This document shows positions 24,150 to 32,825 of a DNA stretch of 64,000 nucleotides, one piece after another. Both the position numbers and the translations under genes were made by a program. Within the stretch, counting starts at the first letter, position 1. The number at the start of each line of letters is the position of its first letter. Source of the DNA: Hyphomicrobium sp. (lineage in GTDB: Bacteria; Pseudomonadota; Alphaproteobacteria; Rhizobiales; Hyphomicrobiaceae); contig JASBSU010000041.1 of assembly GCA_030148725.1 (NCBI GenBank), positions 84,928-148,927 on the forward strand, read 5' to 3'. Under the pieces are notes generated by a model that was not told the DNA's origin, ran no database searches, and saw nothing but the letters and a program-made list of their open reading frames with translations.

Positions 24150-25514
24150 ATGACCGCTTCCTCAGTTAAAATCGGTGCCCAGGGCGAAAAGCCGCGTGGG
24201 CAGGCCCCCACCGTCGGCTTCGTATCGCTCGGCTGCCCAAAGGCGCTCGTCGATTCCGAACGGATCCTGACCAAGCTGCGTGCCGAAGGCTATCGCGTGT
24301 CGCCCGACTACTCGGGCGCCGATGTCGTGGTGGTGAACACCTGCGGCTTTCTCGACAGCGCCAAACAGGAGAGCCTCGACGCAATCGGCGAGGCGATGGC
24401 CGAGAACGGGCGCGTGATCGTCACCGGATGCTTCGGCGTCGAGGAAGGGCGGATCCGCGAGAGCCATCCGGGCGTGCTGGCCGTCACCGGGCCGCATCAG
24501 TATGAGCAGGTGGTCGAGGCGGTGCATGCCGCCGTGCCGCCGCTGCACGATCCATTCATCGATCTGGTGCCGGCCGAAGGGCTGCGGCTGACGCCGCGCC
24601 ACTACGCGTACCTGAAGATTTCAGAAGGCTGCAACAACCGCTGCTCGTTCTGCATCATTCCGCAGTTGCGCGGCGATCTGGTGAGCCGGCCGTCGAACCA
24701 CGTGATGACCGAGGCCGAGCGGCTCGTGAAAGCGGGCGTGAAAGAGCTGCTCGTCATCAGCCAGGATACGAGCGCGTATGGCGTCGATCTCAAGTATGCG
24801 GAGAGCCCGTGGAAGGGGCGGCAGCTTCCAGCGCGCTTTCTGCAGCTGTGCGAGGCGCTGGGCGAACTCGGTGCGTGGGTGCGGTTGCATTACGTCTATC
24901 CTTACCCGCACGTCGACAACGTCATCCCGCTGATGGCCGAAGGGAAGATCCTTCCTTACCTCGACATTCCGTTCCAGCACGCTTCGCCGGCCGTTCTGAA
25001 GGCGATGCGCCGTCCCGCGCATCAGGAGAAGACGGCGGAGCGCATTCGCCGCTGGCGCGAGGTGTGTCCCGATCTTGCCGTGCGCTCGACGTTCATCGTC
25101 GGCTTTCCGGGGGAGACGGAGCAGGACTTCCAGATGCTGCTCGACTGGCTACGGGAAGCGGAGCTGGCCCGTGTCGGGTGCTTCCGCTACGAGCCAGTTC
25201 AGGGTGCACCGGCAAATGCCATCGACGGCGCGGTGCCCGAGGAAGTCAAAGAGGAGCGCTGGCATCGCTTCATGGCGGTGGCGAAAGAGGTCAGCGAAAA
25301 GCGCCTCGCCCGCATGGTCGGGCGGGAGATCGACGTCATCATCGATGAGGTGGACGAAGAAGGCGCGATGGGGCGTTCGCAATGGGATGCGCCGGAGATC
25401 GACGGCAGCGTGTTCCTCAACGGCGATACGTCACTGAAGGCCGGTGACATCGTGAAGGCTCAGGTCGCCCATGTCGACGAGTACGACATGTGGGCGGAGC
25501 GCATTACGGCCTAG
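24150..25514 (+). CDS. rimO: Ribosomal protein S12 methylthiotransferase RimO
   Basis: The 454 residues show the MiaB/RimO layout. An N-terminal UPF0004 domain has three cluster cysteines ([30 protein letters not shown]); a radical-SAM domain has CNNRCSFC; a C-terminal TRAM domain follows (about 385-450, [20 protein letters not shown]). The [11 protein letters not shown] form separates RimO from MiaB. It methylthiolates an aspartate of ribosomal protein S12 using two 4Fe-4S clusters. The stop overlaps the convergent membrane-protein gene by 4 bp. Confidence 0.95.
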   Translation: MTASSVKIGAQGEKPRGQAPTVGFVSLGCPKALVDSERILTKLRAEGYRVSPDYSGADVVVVNTCGFLDSAKQESLDAIGEAMAENGRVIVTGCFGVEEGRIRESHPGVLAVTGPHQYEQVVEAVHAAVPPLHDPFIDLVPAEGLRLTPRHYAYLKISEGCNNRCSFCIIPQLRGDLVSRPSNHVMTEAERLVKAGVKELLVISQDTSAYGVDLKYAESPWKGRQLPARFLQLCEALGELGAWVRLHYVYPYPHVDNVIPLMAEGKILPYLDIPFQHASPAVLKAMRRPAHQEKTAERIRRWREVCPDLAVRSTFIVGFPGETEQDFQMLLDWLREAELARVGCFRYEPVQGAPANAIDGAVPEEVKEERWHRFMAVAKEVSEKRLARMVGREIDVIIDEVDEEGAMGRSQWDAPEIDGSVFLNGDTSLKAGDIVKAQVAHVDEYDMWAERITA

Positions 25515-26047
25515 AAGCCGTAAATCATAACGCTTATGCCGAAAGCGACGATCATTGCGACGCTGAAGAATGTCGGTGTGACGGCAAGGACCGAGGCCAG
25601 GGTCAGGTTCCTTTCCGAGAGCGCGAGCGCCGCCACCGTGAGCGCCAGGATCGGCGCGACGCAAATCTCCATCACAAGGCCCAGGCTCGAAGCCCAATCA
25701 CCTGTGAGGGCGCCCGATGCGTCTGTGAGCTCCAGCCCGTGCAGCCGGATCGAGGGCAGGTAGTTCATCCAACCGGCGAGAATGACGAACGCCATCGATA
25801 GCAGCGCCATGGGCAGCCGGCTGCGCACCAGACAGACGAGCGCGGCGGCGGCGGCGAGTGGTTGGAGAATGATCGATGCGATGATGATCTTGCCTCCAAG
25901 CCCGGGGCCGGGAATCTCGTTGAGGTTGCCAGCGAGGATCGGAAGGCTGCCGAGCCCATGGGACAGTTCGATTAGGGCGGCAACGAAAATCAGGACGTAT
26001 AACCATCGCGACGCCGACGGCGTTGTTTCGGTCAAAGCGTGAGACAT
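25511..26047 (-). CDS. Polytopic membrane protein, unknown function
   Basis: From ATG 26047 the protein has 178 residues with about five hydrophobic helices (near 18-40, 53-77, 82-103, 122-145 and 152-176). No catalytic motif or known family is recognised. It is convergent with rimO (4-bp overlap) and downstream of the coiled-coil gene at 26129, from which a palindrome separates it. Confidence 0.65.
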   Translation of the reverse strand: MSHALTETTPSASRWLYVLIFVAALIELSHGLGSLPILAGNLNEIPGPGLGGKIIIASIILQPLAAAAALVCLVRSRLPMALLSMAFVILAGWMNYLPSIRLHGLELTDASGALTGDWASSLGLVMEICVAPILALTVAALALSERNLTLASVLAVTPTFFSVAMIVAFGISVMIYGF

Positions 26048-26057
26048 TTCAATAAAT

Positions 26058-26076
26058 CCCCCAATGCCATTGGGGG
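26058..26076 (-). terminator. 19-bp palindrome, possible terminator or operator
   Basis: CCCCCAATG and CATTGGGGG flank a single base. On the minus strand it is followed by ATTTATT, so it could end the transcript of the gene at 26129. Its position 11 bp before the ATG at 26047 also allows an operator role. Confidence 0.5.
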
Positions 26077-26128
26077 ACTTTAGCACGAAGCTTGCGTGTT
26101 TTGGGCCGGGTGACCGCCCGCGATCGAT

Positions 26129-26668
26129 TCAGCTCGCCAGGGCGTTCGCCAGCACGATGACGAGGGCCGATGCCCCGACAGCGCCTGCAAGCAGCCACGC
26201 CTTCACCGTCAGTGTTCGCTCCATTCTGCGCGCGTCCTCGCGCAGCGTCTCAAACTCGGCGAGCTTGCGGCTCACGGCCTCGAAGCTGTTGTAGGCGTGG
26301 AAGTCGCCGCCGCCGCGCACCTCGATGCGGTCGAGCCGTGCCTTGAGATCGCGGCAGCTGCGCAGAAGCTCCTCGAGCTTGACCTCCTTGGAGCGCCGCT
26401 CGCCCTTCTGGAAGTTCTGCCAGCGCAGTTCCTGCTCGGCGGTCGCCTTCAGATCGGCGACGCTGCCGGCGACCGCATTGAGGTCGCGCGACATCAGGCG
26501 GATGGTCGCTTGAAGCTGTTCGATCTTGCCGGCGGTCTCGGCGACGAAGCTGTCGCGCGCGATCAGTGGCACGGATGGCGCGACTTCGAAGCGGATGTCA
26601 GATACCTGCTTTTCGACAGCAGCCTTGCTCAATAATGCCGGCCGACTGCGGCCGTCCTCGACTCTCAT
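26129..26668 (-). CDS. Coiled-coil protein with C-terminal membrane anchor
   Basis: From ATG 26668 the protein has 179 residues, mostly charged and helical (about 35-150, with heptad-like spacing), then one C-terminal helix (about 155-177, AWLLAGAVGASALVIVLANALA). It is probably a tail-anchored inner-membrane protein facing the cytosol. No family is recognised. A GTG at 26674 is an alternative start. Confidence 0.65.
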   Translation of the reverse strand: MRVEDGRSRPALLSKAAVEKQVSDIRFEVAPSVPLIARDSFVAETAGKIEQLQATIRLMSRDLNAVAGSVADLKATAEQELRWQNFQKGERRSKEVKLEELLRSCRDLKARLDRIEVRGGGDFHAYNSFEAVSRKLAEFETLREDARRMERTLTVKAWLLAGAVGASALVIVLANALAS

Positions 26669-26968
26669 CAGCACTTAGAGACGTCTCCCCAGCGAGCGCT
26701 GCTCGCGCGCAATCGCGCGTCGGCAGCAGGCACGTTTCCTCGTTCGCACGCCTCGCGAAGGATGCAGCCGCGCGCTCGCCGGACGATGGCGAGGCGAGCG
26801 TCGCAGAACCTCGATCGGTCGCAACGTTAGTGGTTAGATTTGCTTGTGTTTTAGTGCTGCGACGATAACGCACACGACATGCTTTGGCTAGTCACGCGCT
26901 GGGCATTTTGCCCAACGCACGCAGATTTTTTTATTGAACGCTTGTGCTCAATTTCGTCGAAGACGACG
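26669..26968. other. Gene-less 300-bp region with one hairpin
   Basis: The stretch upstream of the coiled-coil gene and downstream of aroC holds no convincing ORF. An inverted repeat at 26897-26919 (GCGCTGGGC / GCCCAACGC, loop ATTTT) lies near an A/T-rich run at 26926-26936. It may end aroC transcription or belong to the promoter region of the neighbouring gene. Confidence 0.5.
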
Positions 26969-28054
26969 TCAGCCGATTTGTGCGCGGTGACGCAGGAAGT
27001 GATCGGCGAGCACGATGGCGAGCATGGCTTCACCGATCGGCACGGCTCTGATGCCGACGCACGGATCGTGGCGACCCTTGGTGATGATTTCGGATTCTTC
27101 GCCATCGGTATCGATGGTCTTGCGCGGCGTCAGGATCGACGACGTCGGCTTCACGGCGAAGCGGCACACGATCGGCTGGCCGGTCGAGATGCCGCCAAGA
27201 ATGCCGCCAGCGTGATTGGTGAGGAAGCACGGTTGTCCGTCATGGCCGATGCGAATCTCGTCGGCGTTTTCTTCGCCCGTCAGCTCGGCTGCCGACATGC
27301 CGGCGCCGATTTCGACGCCCTTCACGGCATTGATGCTCATCATCGCGGAGGCGATGTCCTGATCGAGCTTGCCATAGAGCGGCGCGCCCCAGCCGGCGGG
27401 GACACCCTCGGCAACCACCTCGATCACGGCGCCGATGGAGGAACCCGACTTGCGGATGCGGTCGAGGTAGTCCGCCCAGCGAACGGCGGTTGCGGCGTCC
27501 GGACAGAAAAACGGATTGGCGTCGACGGCGTCCCAGTCCCAGGTCGAGCGGTCGACCTTGATGTCGCCGATCTGAACCAAGGCCGCGCGGATGGTGACGC
27601 CTGGAATGACCTTGCGTGCGACTGCACCGGCGGCAACGCGCGCCGCCGTCTCGCGTGCCGAGGAGCGCCCGCCGCCGCGGTAGTCGCGAATGCCGTACTT
27701 CTTCCAGTAGGTGTAGTCGGCATGGCCGGGCCGGAACTTCGAGGCGATATCGCCGTAGTCTTTCGAGCGCTGGTCGACATTGCGAATGAGCAGCGAGATC
27801 GGCGTGCCGGTCGTCACCTGCCGGCCTTGAGCGTCCGGGAAGACGCCGGACATGATCTCGACGGCATCGGGCTCCTGGCGCTGTGTCGTGAAGCGGGATT
27901 TGCCCGGACGGCGCTTTTCGAGGAATTCCTGGATGTCGGCTGCTTCAAGCGGCAATCCTGGTGGACAGCCATCGACGACGCAACCGATTGCCGGTCCGTG
28001 GCTTTCGCCCCAGGTCGTGACGCGGAACAAATGACCGAACGTATTATGGGACAT
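26969..28054 (-). CDS. aroC: Chorismate synthase AroC
   Basis: From ATG 28054 the protein has 361 residues, the normal length. All three family signatures are present: [18 protein letters not shown] near the N-terminus, [19 protein letters not shown] in the middle and [17 protein letters not shown] near the C-terminus. It converts EPSP to chorismate with reduced FMN, the last step of the shikimate pathway. No other aro gene is adjacent. An upstream open extension to 28099 lacks family similarity. Confidence 0.97.
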   Translation of the reverse strand: MSHNTFGHLFRVTTWGESHGPAIGCVVDGCPPGLPLEAADIQEFLEKRRPGKSRFTTQRQEPDAVEIMSGVFPDAQGRQVTTGTPISLLIRNVDQRSKDYGDIASKFRPGHADYTYWKKYGIRDYRGGGRSSARETAARVAAGAVARKVIPGVTIRAALVQIGDIKVDRSTWDWDAVDANPFFCPDAATAVRWADYLDRIRKSGSSIGAVIEVVAEGVPAGWGAPLYGKLDQDIASAMMSINAVKGVEIGAGMSAAELTGEENADEIRIGHDGQPCFLTNHAGGILGGISTGQPIVCRFAVKPTSSILTPRKTIDTDGEESEIITKGRHDPCVGIRAVPIGEAMLAIVLADHFLRHRAQIG

Positions 28055-28259
28055 CGCGAAAAGCCGATGGGTGAGGGTGGGCCTTGGGCGCCGATGCAAC
28101 TAGCGAGCGTCGGGGCCGTGGCAGTTGTGCCAGTCTTAGGAGTGCAAGCGTAAGCCCGCAAGTACCGAGCCCGGCAAAGACGGTGACAGGAGCGCGCGAC
28201 GCAGTTTATGTCGGCTGTAGTACCGCGTCACGGCACGCGAAAACCTGCAAAGAGACAGC

Positions 28260-28550
28260 GCGGAAGGGCCACTTTCGGGTGTGCCATCTTTCGGCAATAC
28301 CGCCGTTTGGCGGAGACCGCCGGTCACCATAAGGCATCGCCTTGGGGCCAATTGGTCGAACATGTTTCTGAGCGTAAGGCGCAAAAACCGCCGATCGCGC
28401 GCCACACGGACCGACAGTTCCGCGTCCCGGGCACCGCATCGTGCCCGAACATGCGAGCTGCTCTTTGACGGCATGAGCAACCGTCATCGAGTGGACATTC
28501 TACCTAAGGGAAGAGCCGAGGCAGCCGCTGCTTCGGCTCTTCTTTTTTTT
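28260..28550 (+). ncRNA. Candidate small RNA ending at an orphan intrinsic terminator
   Basis: A + strand terminator at 28511-28550 has no + strand protein gene upstream, since aroC runs the other way. The preceding bases contain hairpin-forming segments, including GACGG-(9 nt)-CCGTC around 28477-28495. The 5' end given here is a guess. I considered 6S RNA, tmRNA and SRP RNA, and could not match any by eye. Confidence 0.4.
28511..28550 (+). terminator. Strong intrinsic terminator without upstream gene
   Basis: AAGAGCCGA pairs with TCGGCTCTT, with an inner GCAGC/GCTGC helix, and is followed by CTTTTTTTT. The U-run identifies the + strand as the transcribed one. Confidence 0.85.
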
Positions 28551-28690
28551 GTGACGCAAGTGGAGAGAGGCATTATTTGCGGCGAGGGTTGTGCAGGTGG
28601 ATAGCCGGCGCTTATTGGCGCTGCCGATTCACGCACTCGCCGATAGATGCTCGTGCGATCGGAGCGTGGGTGCCGGGCGCCCTTGGCGCC
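28551..28690. repeat. 140-bp direct repeat, copy A
   Basis: It aligns without gaps to copy B at 28739-28878; my hand alignment shows about 12 mismatches, and the final 40 bases are identical. The unit contains short inverted repeats such as GGCGCTTATTGGCGC-like and GGGCGCCCTTGGCGCC-like stretches. It directly follows the orphan terminator. Confidence 0.85.
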
Positions 28691-28738
28691 TGATCACGGC
28701 TCGCGTTGCTCGCCGCGATGAAGTAGGGCGAGTTTTTG

Positions 28739-28878
28739 GTGACACGAGTAGAGAGAGGCATTGTTTGCGGCGTGTGTTGCGCGGGTGGAAGGCCGGCGCT
28801 TATTGGCGCTGCAGATTCACGCACTCGCCAATAGATGCTCGTGCGATCGGAGCGTGGGTGCCGGGCGCCCTTGGCGCC
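28739..28878. repeat. 140-bp direct repeat, copy B
   Basis: Second copy, 188 bp downstream of the first. The 48-bp spacer (28691-28738) is unique. The copy ends 22 bp before the stop of the phosphatase gene. A shorter, diverged relative lies at 43483-43575. Confidence 0.85.
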
Positions 28879-28900
28879 GGGATGGAGAGAGAGGCTCGAG

Positions 28901-29488
28901 CTAGAGCCACTCCATCCGATCGCGGCGCAGGACGAGGATGCGGTCCTGGGGGACGGCAAGCTCGGGAACCAGCGCGGGCTCGATCCCGTAAAGGTGTCCG
29001 CGCAGCACGCGACTGACGCCACCGTGGGCGGCGACGACCGTGTCGACTTCAACGTCGTTCAGCCAGGCGACCGAGCGCTGCATAAGGTCTGCATAGCTTT
29101 CGCCGCCAGTGGGGCGCCAGCGGAAGGTGTCCCGGGCGCGCTCGTCCATGCCCACAGCATCGACCGTCGACAGCTCGGCGGCGAAGACACCCTGCCAATG
29201 GCCGTAGTGCAGCTCCTTGAGGCGATCATCGACAGCGTAGGCGGCGGGATCGAGGCCCATGGCTCCGCGCACGATCTCCATCGTTTCGCGGGTGCGGGTG
29301 AGCGGGCTCGACACGTAGGCAGCAGATGCGATCGCGGGAAGCAGACGGCGCATGGTTTCGCCGTTGCGCAGCGCCTGCGCGCGGCCGATGGCGTTCATCG
29401 GGACGTCGGCTTGGCCCTGGTAGCGCGACTGGGCGTTCCAGTCGGTTTCGCCGTGCCGGATGAAGTAGATCGTGACGTCGTCGCGCAT
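28901..29488 (-). CDS. Histidine phosphatase (phosphoglycerate-mutase-like) family protein
   Basis: The 195 residues begin with the catalytic RHGE motif (IYFIRHGETDWN), with a second catalytic arginine in SSPLTRTRET, the acid in LKELHYGHWQG and the second histidine in VAAHGGVSRV. This is the standard branch-1 histidine phosphatase core. Substrate cannot be read from sequence; small phosphometabolites are typical. It follows fabI on the same strand with a 34-bp gap, so both may share a transcript. Confidence 0.9.
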   Translation of the reverse strand: MRDDVTIYFIRHGETDWNAQSRYQGQADVPMNAIGRAQALRNGETMRRLLPAIASAAYVSSPLTRTRETMEIVRGAMGLDPAAYAVDDRLKELHYGHWQGVFAAELSTVDAVGMDERARDTFRWRPTGGESYADLMQRSVAWLNDVEVDTVVAAHGGVSRVLRGHLYGIEPALVPELAVPQDRILVLRRDRMEWL

Positions 29489-29522
29489 CGCTTGATACGC
29501 CTGCCCTGGTGGGCAGGACGCC

Positions 29523-30371
29523 CTAATCCTCGCTCTTGGCGACGGTGATGTCCGGCGCTTCCTCGTTCTTCATGCCCTGCACGTGGTAGCCGGAGTCGAC
29601 GTGGTGCACCTCGCCGGTGACGCCGCGCGAAAGGTCCGACAGCAGGTAGAGGCCGGCACCGCCAACCTCCTCGATCGTGACCGTGCGGCGCAGGGGTGAG
29701 TTGTACTCGTTCCAGCGCAGGATATAGCGGAAGTCAGCAATACCGGAGGCGGCGAGCGTCTTGATCGGGCCGGCCGAGATGGCATTGACGCGGATGCCCT
29801 TCTTGCCGAGGTCGGCGGCGAGGTAGCGCACCGAGGCTTCGAGAGCGGCCTTGGCGACGCCCATGACGTTGTAGTGCGGCATGACTTTTTCAGCGCCGTA
29901 GTAGCTGAGCGTCAGCATCGAGCCGCCGGGCGGCATGATCTTCTCGGCGCGCGCTGCGAGGGCGGTGAACGAGTAGCAAGACACCAGCATGGTCTGGGTG
30001 AAGTTCTTCTCGCTCGTATCGACGTAGCGGCCGTCGAGTTCGGCCTTGTCGGAGAAGGCGATGCAGTGGACGAGGAAGTCGAGCTGGCCCCAGGCGCGCT
30101 CGATCTCGGCGAAAACCGCGTCCATCGAGGTGGCATCGACAACGTCGCACGGCAGTATGAGCTTGGACCCCAACTCGGTTGCCAGAGGCTCGACGCGCTT
30201 CTTCAGGGCGTCGCCCTGGTAAGTGAAGGCGAGCTCAGCCCCCTGCGCCGCGGCAGCCTTGGCGATGCCCCAGGCAATCGAGCGGTTGTTCGCTAAGCCC
30301 ATGATAAGGCCGCGTTTGCCAGCCATCAGGTTGCCCTTGGCAACCCCTGCGCTCGGCATCGGCTCCGTCAT
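29523..30371 (-). CDS. fabI: Enoyl-ACP reductase FabI
   Basis: The 282 residues form an SDR-fold FabI: nucleotide-binding GLANNRSIAWGIA instead of the classical GxxxGxG, and the catalytic tyrosine and lysine in YNVMGVAKAALEASVRY, the Y-x6-K spacing typical of FabI. VNAISAGPIKTLAASGI follows. It reduces enoyl-ACP with NAD(P)H in the last step of fatty-acid elongation. A start at the internal ATG MAGKRGLIMG is also possible. It lies upstream of the phosphatase gene. Confidence 0.95.
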   Translation of the reverse strand: MTEPMPSAGVAKGNLMAGKRGLIMGLANNRSIAWGIAKAAAAQGAELAFTYQGDALKKRVEPLATELGSKLILPCDVVDATSMDAVFAEIERAWGQLDFLVHCIAFSDKAELDGRYVDTSEKNFTQTMLVSCYSFTALAARAEKIMPPGGSMLTLSYYGAEKVMPHYNVMGVAKAALEASVRYLAADLGKKGIRVNAISAGPIKTLAASGIADFRYILRWNEYNSPLRRTVTIEEVGGAGLYLLSDLSRGVTGEVHHVDSGYHVQGMKNEEAPDITVAKSED

Positions 30372-30475
30372 GGGTGCTCTCTCTATCGTTGAATTGGCCC
30401 GGGTCGTTTGGCGCGCATCCTACACAAATGGCCTGTTCGGTCCAGATGGGCGCTTTTTCGCAGGGAGAACAACGG

Positions 30476-30503
30476 AAAGGCCGGCCCAAGAGGGCCGGCC
30501 TTT
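30476..30503 (-). terminator. Intrinsic terminator of the exported protein gene at 30536
   Basis: A 12-bp perfect stem AAAGGCCGGCCC / GGGCCGGCCTTT with an AAGA loop. It is symmetrical and could act on both strands. Confidence 0.75.
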
Positions 30504-30535
30504 CTTGAGGCCGAGCGGGAAGGGGGTTACCGCGG

Positions 30536-31027
30536 TCAGCCCTCGAGTTGCCAGCGTCCGGAAGGCAGGCGACAGGCTATGCCTTCCTGCTTGCGGGTGT
30601 TCTTGCCGGTGGTCATGAGAACCACCAAGTGACGGCAGACCTTGCCGGTGGTGTCCTTATAGGAAGCGGTGGGCTGGATGAGCCCGGAAAGCTTGCCGTG
30701 CCAGCGGCGCCAGACGTAGCTCTTGCCGTCGCCAACCTCGGACAGGGCGTACTGGATCCGCTCCAGGGCGGCGATCTCGTCTTTCTCGTCGAGCTGGTAC
30801 GGGCCCACCGGAATGTTGATGGTCGTGCCAGGCAGAATGGACGTGCCCGGAATGTCCGGGAGCGGGGGCAGCGCCGGAGCCTGCACAGCTTCGAGCTGGG
30901 TCGAAACGGACGTGTCCCACTGCTCGCCGCCGAATGCGGTGCTCGGGCCGAGGACTACGGTGGCGATGAGTACAACGCCGGTGGTGACAAGCGTTGAAAG
31001 CGAAACTAGAGAGGGATGCAAACGCAT
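30536..31027 (-). CDS. Exported protein, resembling 17-kDa/RT0821-type surface proteins
   Basis: The 163 residues have an N-terminal signal/anchor (about 8-33), a Pro-rich linker and a C-terminal domain (about 85-162) with WRRWHGKLSGLIQPT, CRHLVVLMTTG and ending ACRLPSGRWQLEG. The final C-R-x-P-x-G-x-W pattern recalls the RT0821/Lpp0805 family of envelope proteins. It probably sits in the periplasm or outer membrane. Function unknown. Monocistronic, with a terminator downstream, divergent from pdxH. Confidence 0.7.
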   Translation of the reverse strand: MRLHPSLVSLSTLVTTGVVLIATVVLGPSTAFGGEQWDTSVSTQLEAVQAPALPPLPDIPGTSILPGTTINIPVGPYQLDEKDEIAALERIQYALSEVGDGKSYVWRRWHGKLSGLIQPTASYKDTTGKVCRHLVVLMTTGKNTRKQEGIACRLPSGRWQLEG

Positions 31028-31158
31028 GACGCTTCACTCGATTTGAAGACGCTACGATCCGCAAACTCGCGGGTGACCTGTAACGAAGTATGAGCTGCTT
31101 TGGTTAAGGCGAGCTTTATCGCTGTCTCAGCGGATTGCTTGCGCAAGCGAGGTATGAC

Positions 31159-31809
31159 GTGAGCCAGCGGCCGGCAGACGAAGGGGCACACGCTCCGGGA
31201 GATTTCGCGGAATCGACGGAGCCGTTTTCGCTCTTCGAAACGTGGCTCGCAGACGCCGGCCGTCACGAGCCGAATGATCCGAACGCGATGGCGCTGGCGA
31301 CCGTCGATGCAAGCGGACATCCTGATGTGCGCATGGTGCTGCTGAAGGGCGTCGATTCCGCCGAGCATCCGGCGCGCGGTTTCGTGTTCTTCACCAACTA
31401 CGAAAGCGCGAAAGGCCGCGAGCTTCTCGCCAATCCGCATGCCGCGCTCGATTTCCATTGGAAGAGCTTGCGCCGGCAAGTGCGCGTGCGCGGGGCGGTG
31501 ACCCAGACGACATCCGAAGAAGCCGACGCGTACTTTGCGACGCGACCGCGCGCTTCGCAGATCGGCGCGTGGGCGTCGCAGCAGTCGCGTCCGCTGGAGA
31601 GCCGCTTCGCTCTGGAGAAGGCTGTCGCGACGTACGCCGCGAAATTCCACATCGGCTCGGTTCCGCGCCCGCCATACTGGTCGGGCTTTCGCGTGACGCC
31701 ATTGGAGATCGAGTTCTGGCACAGTCGGCTGTCGCGCCTGCACGAGCGCATCGTGTTCAGACGCGCGTCGGCCGATGCCGACTGGTTGAAGACGCGCCTA
31801 TATCCCTAG
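31159..31809 (+). CDS. pdxH: Pyridoxamine 5'-phosphate oxidase PdxH
   Basis: GTG 31159 preceded by GCGAGG gives 216 residues; TTG 31135 is an alternative. Family motifs include [56 protein letters not shown] and the C-terminal RLHERIVF...WLKTRLYP. It uses FMN to oxidise PNP/PMP to pyridoxal phosphate. An SDR gene follows 71 bp downstream on the same strand. Confidence 0.95.
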   Translation: MSQRPADEGAHAPGDFAESTEPFSLFETWLADAGRHEPNDPNAMALATVDASGHPDVRMVLLKGVDSAEHPARGFVFFTNYESAKGRELLANPHAALDFHWKSLRRQVRVRGAVTQTTSEEADAYFATRPRASQIGAWASQQSRPLESRFALEKAVATYAAKFHIGSVPRPPYWSGFRVTPLEIEFWHSRLSRLHERIVFRRASADADWLKTRLYP

Positions 31810-31880
31810 CAGCCGACAGCGAGGCGCCGCCGCCTCCCCTCGTTGATCGCTCGTGCAATCCAGACCGACGGGTAGATCAC

Positions 31881-32639
31881 ATGCCGACAAGCGGTAAGCT
31901 CAAGCGCAAGACGCTGGTGCTCACAGGTGCCTCGCGCGGCATCGGCCATGCGACGGTGAAGCGGTTTGCCGCTTCGGGCTGGCGCGTCATCAGCTGCTCG
32001 CGGCATCCGTTTCCTGCCGAGTGTCCATGGGAGATGGGGCGCGACGATCACCTGCAGGTCGATCTTGCCAATGCCGACGATATCGTTCGTGCCGTTGGGG
32101 AGCTGAAGCTGCGGCTCCGGTCGGAAGGATCGCTGCTGCATGCGCTGGTGAACAACGCGGGGATCAGTCCGAAGGCGGCGGGTGGTGCGCGGCTCAACGC
32201 TGCCGATACGCCCATCGACACATGGCAGCAGGTGTTCCAGGTGAACTTCTTCGCGCCGATCATGCTGGCGCAGGGCCTCGTCGAGGAACTCGAGCGGGCG
32301 CAAGGCGCCATCGTCAACGTCACGTCGATCGCCGGGAGCCGCGTGCATCCGTTCGCCGGCTCTGCGTATGCGACGTCGAAGGCGGCGCTGGCTGCGCTGA
32401 CGCGCGAAATGGCGGCGGACTTCGGCCCGCGAGGGATCAGGGTCAACGCCATTTCGCCCGGTGAGATCGATACGTCGATCCTGTCGCCGGGGACGGGAAA
32501 GATCGTCGAGGAGCAGATTCCCATGCATCGGCTGGGGGCGCCCGAGGAGGTTGCCCGGTCGATCTATTTCCTGTGCAGCGAGCAATCGAGCTACGTGCAT
32601 GGGGCTGAGCTGCACATCAACGGCGGGCAACACGTTTAG
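31881..32639 (+). CDS. Short-chain dehydrogenase/reductase
   Basis: The 252 residues form a classical SDR: TGASRGIGHA cofactor motif near 15-24, NNAGISP (NNAG) near 90, catalytic S in NVTSIAGS, Y/K in YATSKAALAAL, and VNAISPGEI. The C-terminus ends HINGGQHV. It should be an NAD(P)-dependent oxidoreductase; the substrate is not predictable. ATG 31881 was chosen because the frame upstream overlaps pdxH. Confidence 0.92.
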   Translation: MPTSGKLKRKTLVLTGASRGIGHATVKRFAASGWRVISCSRHPFPAECPWEMGRDDHLQVDLANADDIVRAVGELKLRLRSEGSLLHALVNNAGISPKAAGGARLNAADTPIDTWQQVFQVNFFAPIMLAQGLVEELERAQGAIVNVTSIAGSRVHPFAGSAYATSKAALAALTREMAADFGPRGIRVNAISPGEIDTSILSPGTGKIVEEQIPMHRLGAPEEVARSIYFLCSEQSSYVHGAELHINGGQHV

Positions 32640-32825
32640 GGCGTGAGAGGGCCCAGCGGCTGCGGGTGCGGGCCTCGCTGGTTTTCGCCTGATTCTGCGC
32701 TATTCTTCGGTCGGAAACAGCTCGCCAGCGCGCCTAACCAATTTACTTTGGCGGCTCCTACGGATACCGCTCCTCTCAATGGCCAGAACCGATTCCAGGC
32801 CCACTGCAGCAAGGTCGCGTCGCGC

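Larger units (their letters stand above)
28055..28900. other. 846-bp intergenic region: orphan terminator and 140-bp direct repeats
   Basis: No convincing protein gene is present. The left part (28260-28510) contains several small hairpins, for example CCGCC-GTTT-GGCGG and GGGCAC-CGCATC-GTGCCC, and ends in a strong + strand terminator. The right part (28551-28878) is two copies of a 140-bp repeat. The region is unusually long for this densely packed window. Confidence 0.7.

Noticed and set aside
26879..28153. 424-codon + strand open frame opposite aroC
   Set aside because: Complete antisense to a fully recognisable chorismate synthase gene; the translation is low-complexity and typical of a high-GC shadow frame.
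28281..28604. 107-codon ORF across the orphan terminator
   Set aside because: It reads through a strong terminator and into the repeat, with unstructured Arg-rich translation.
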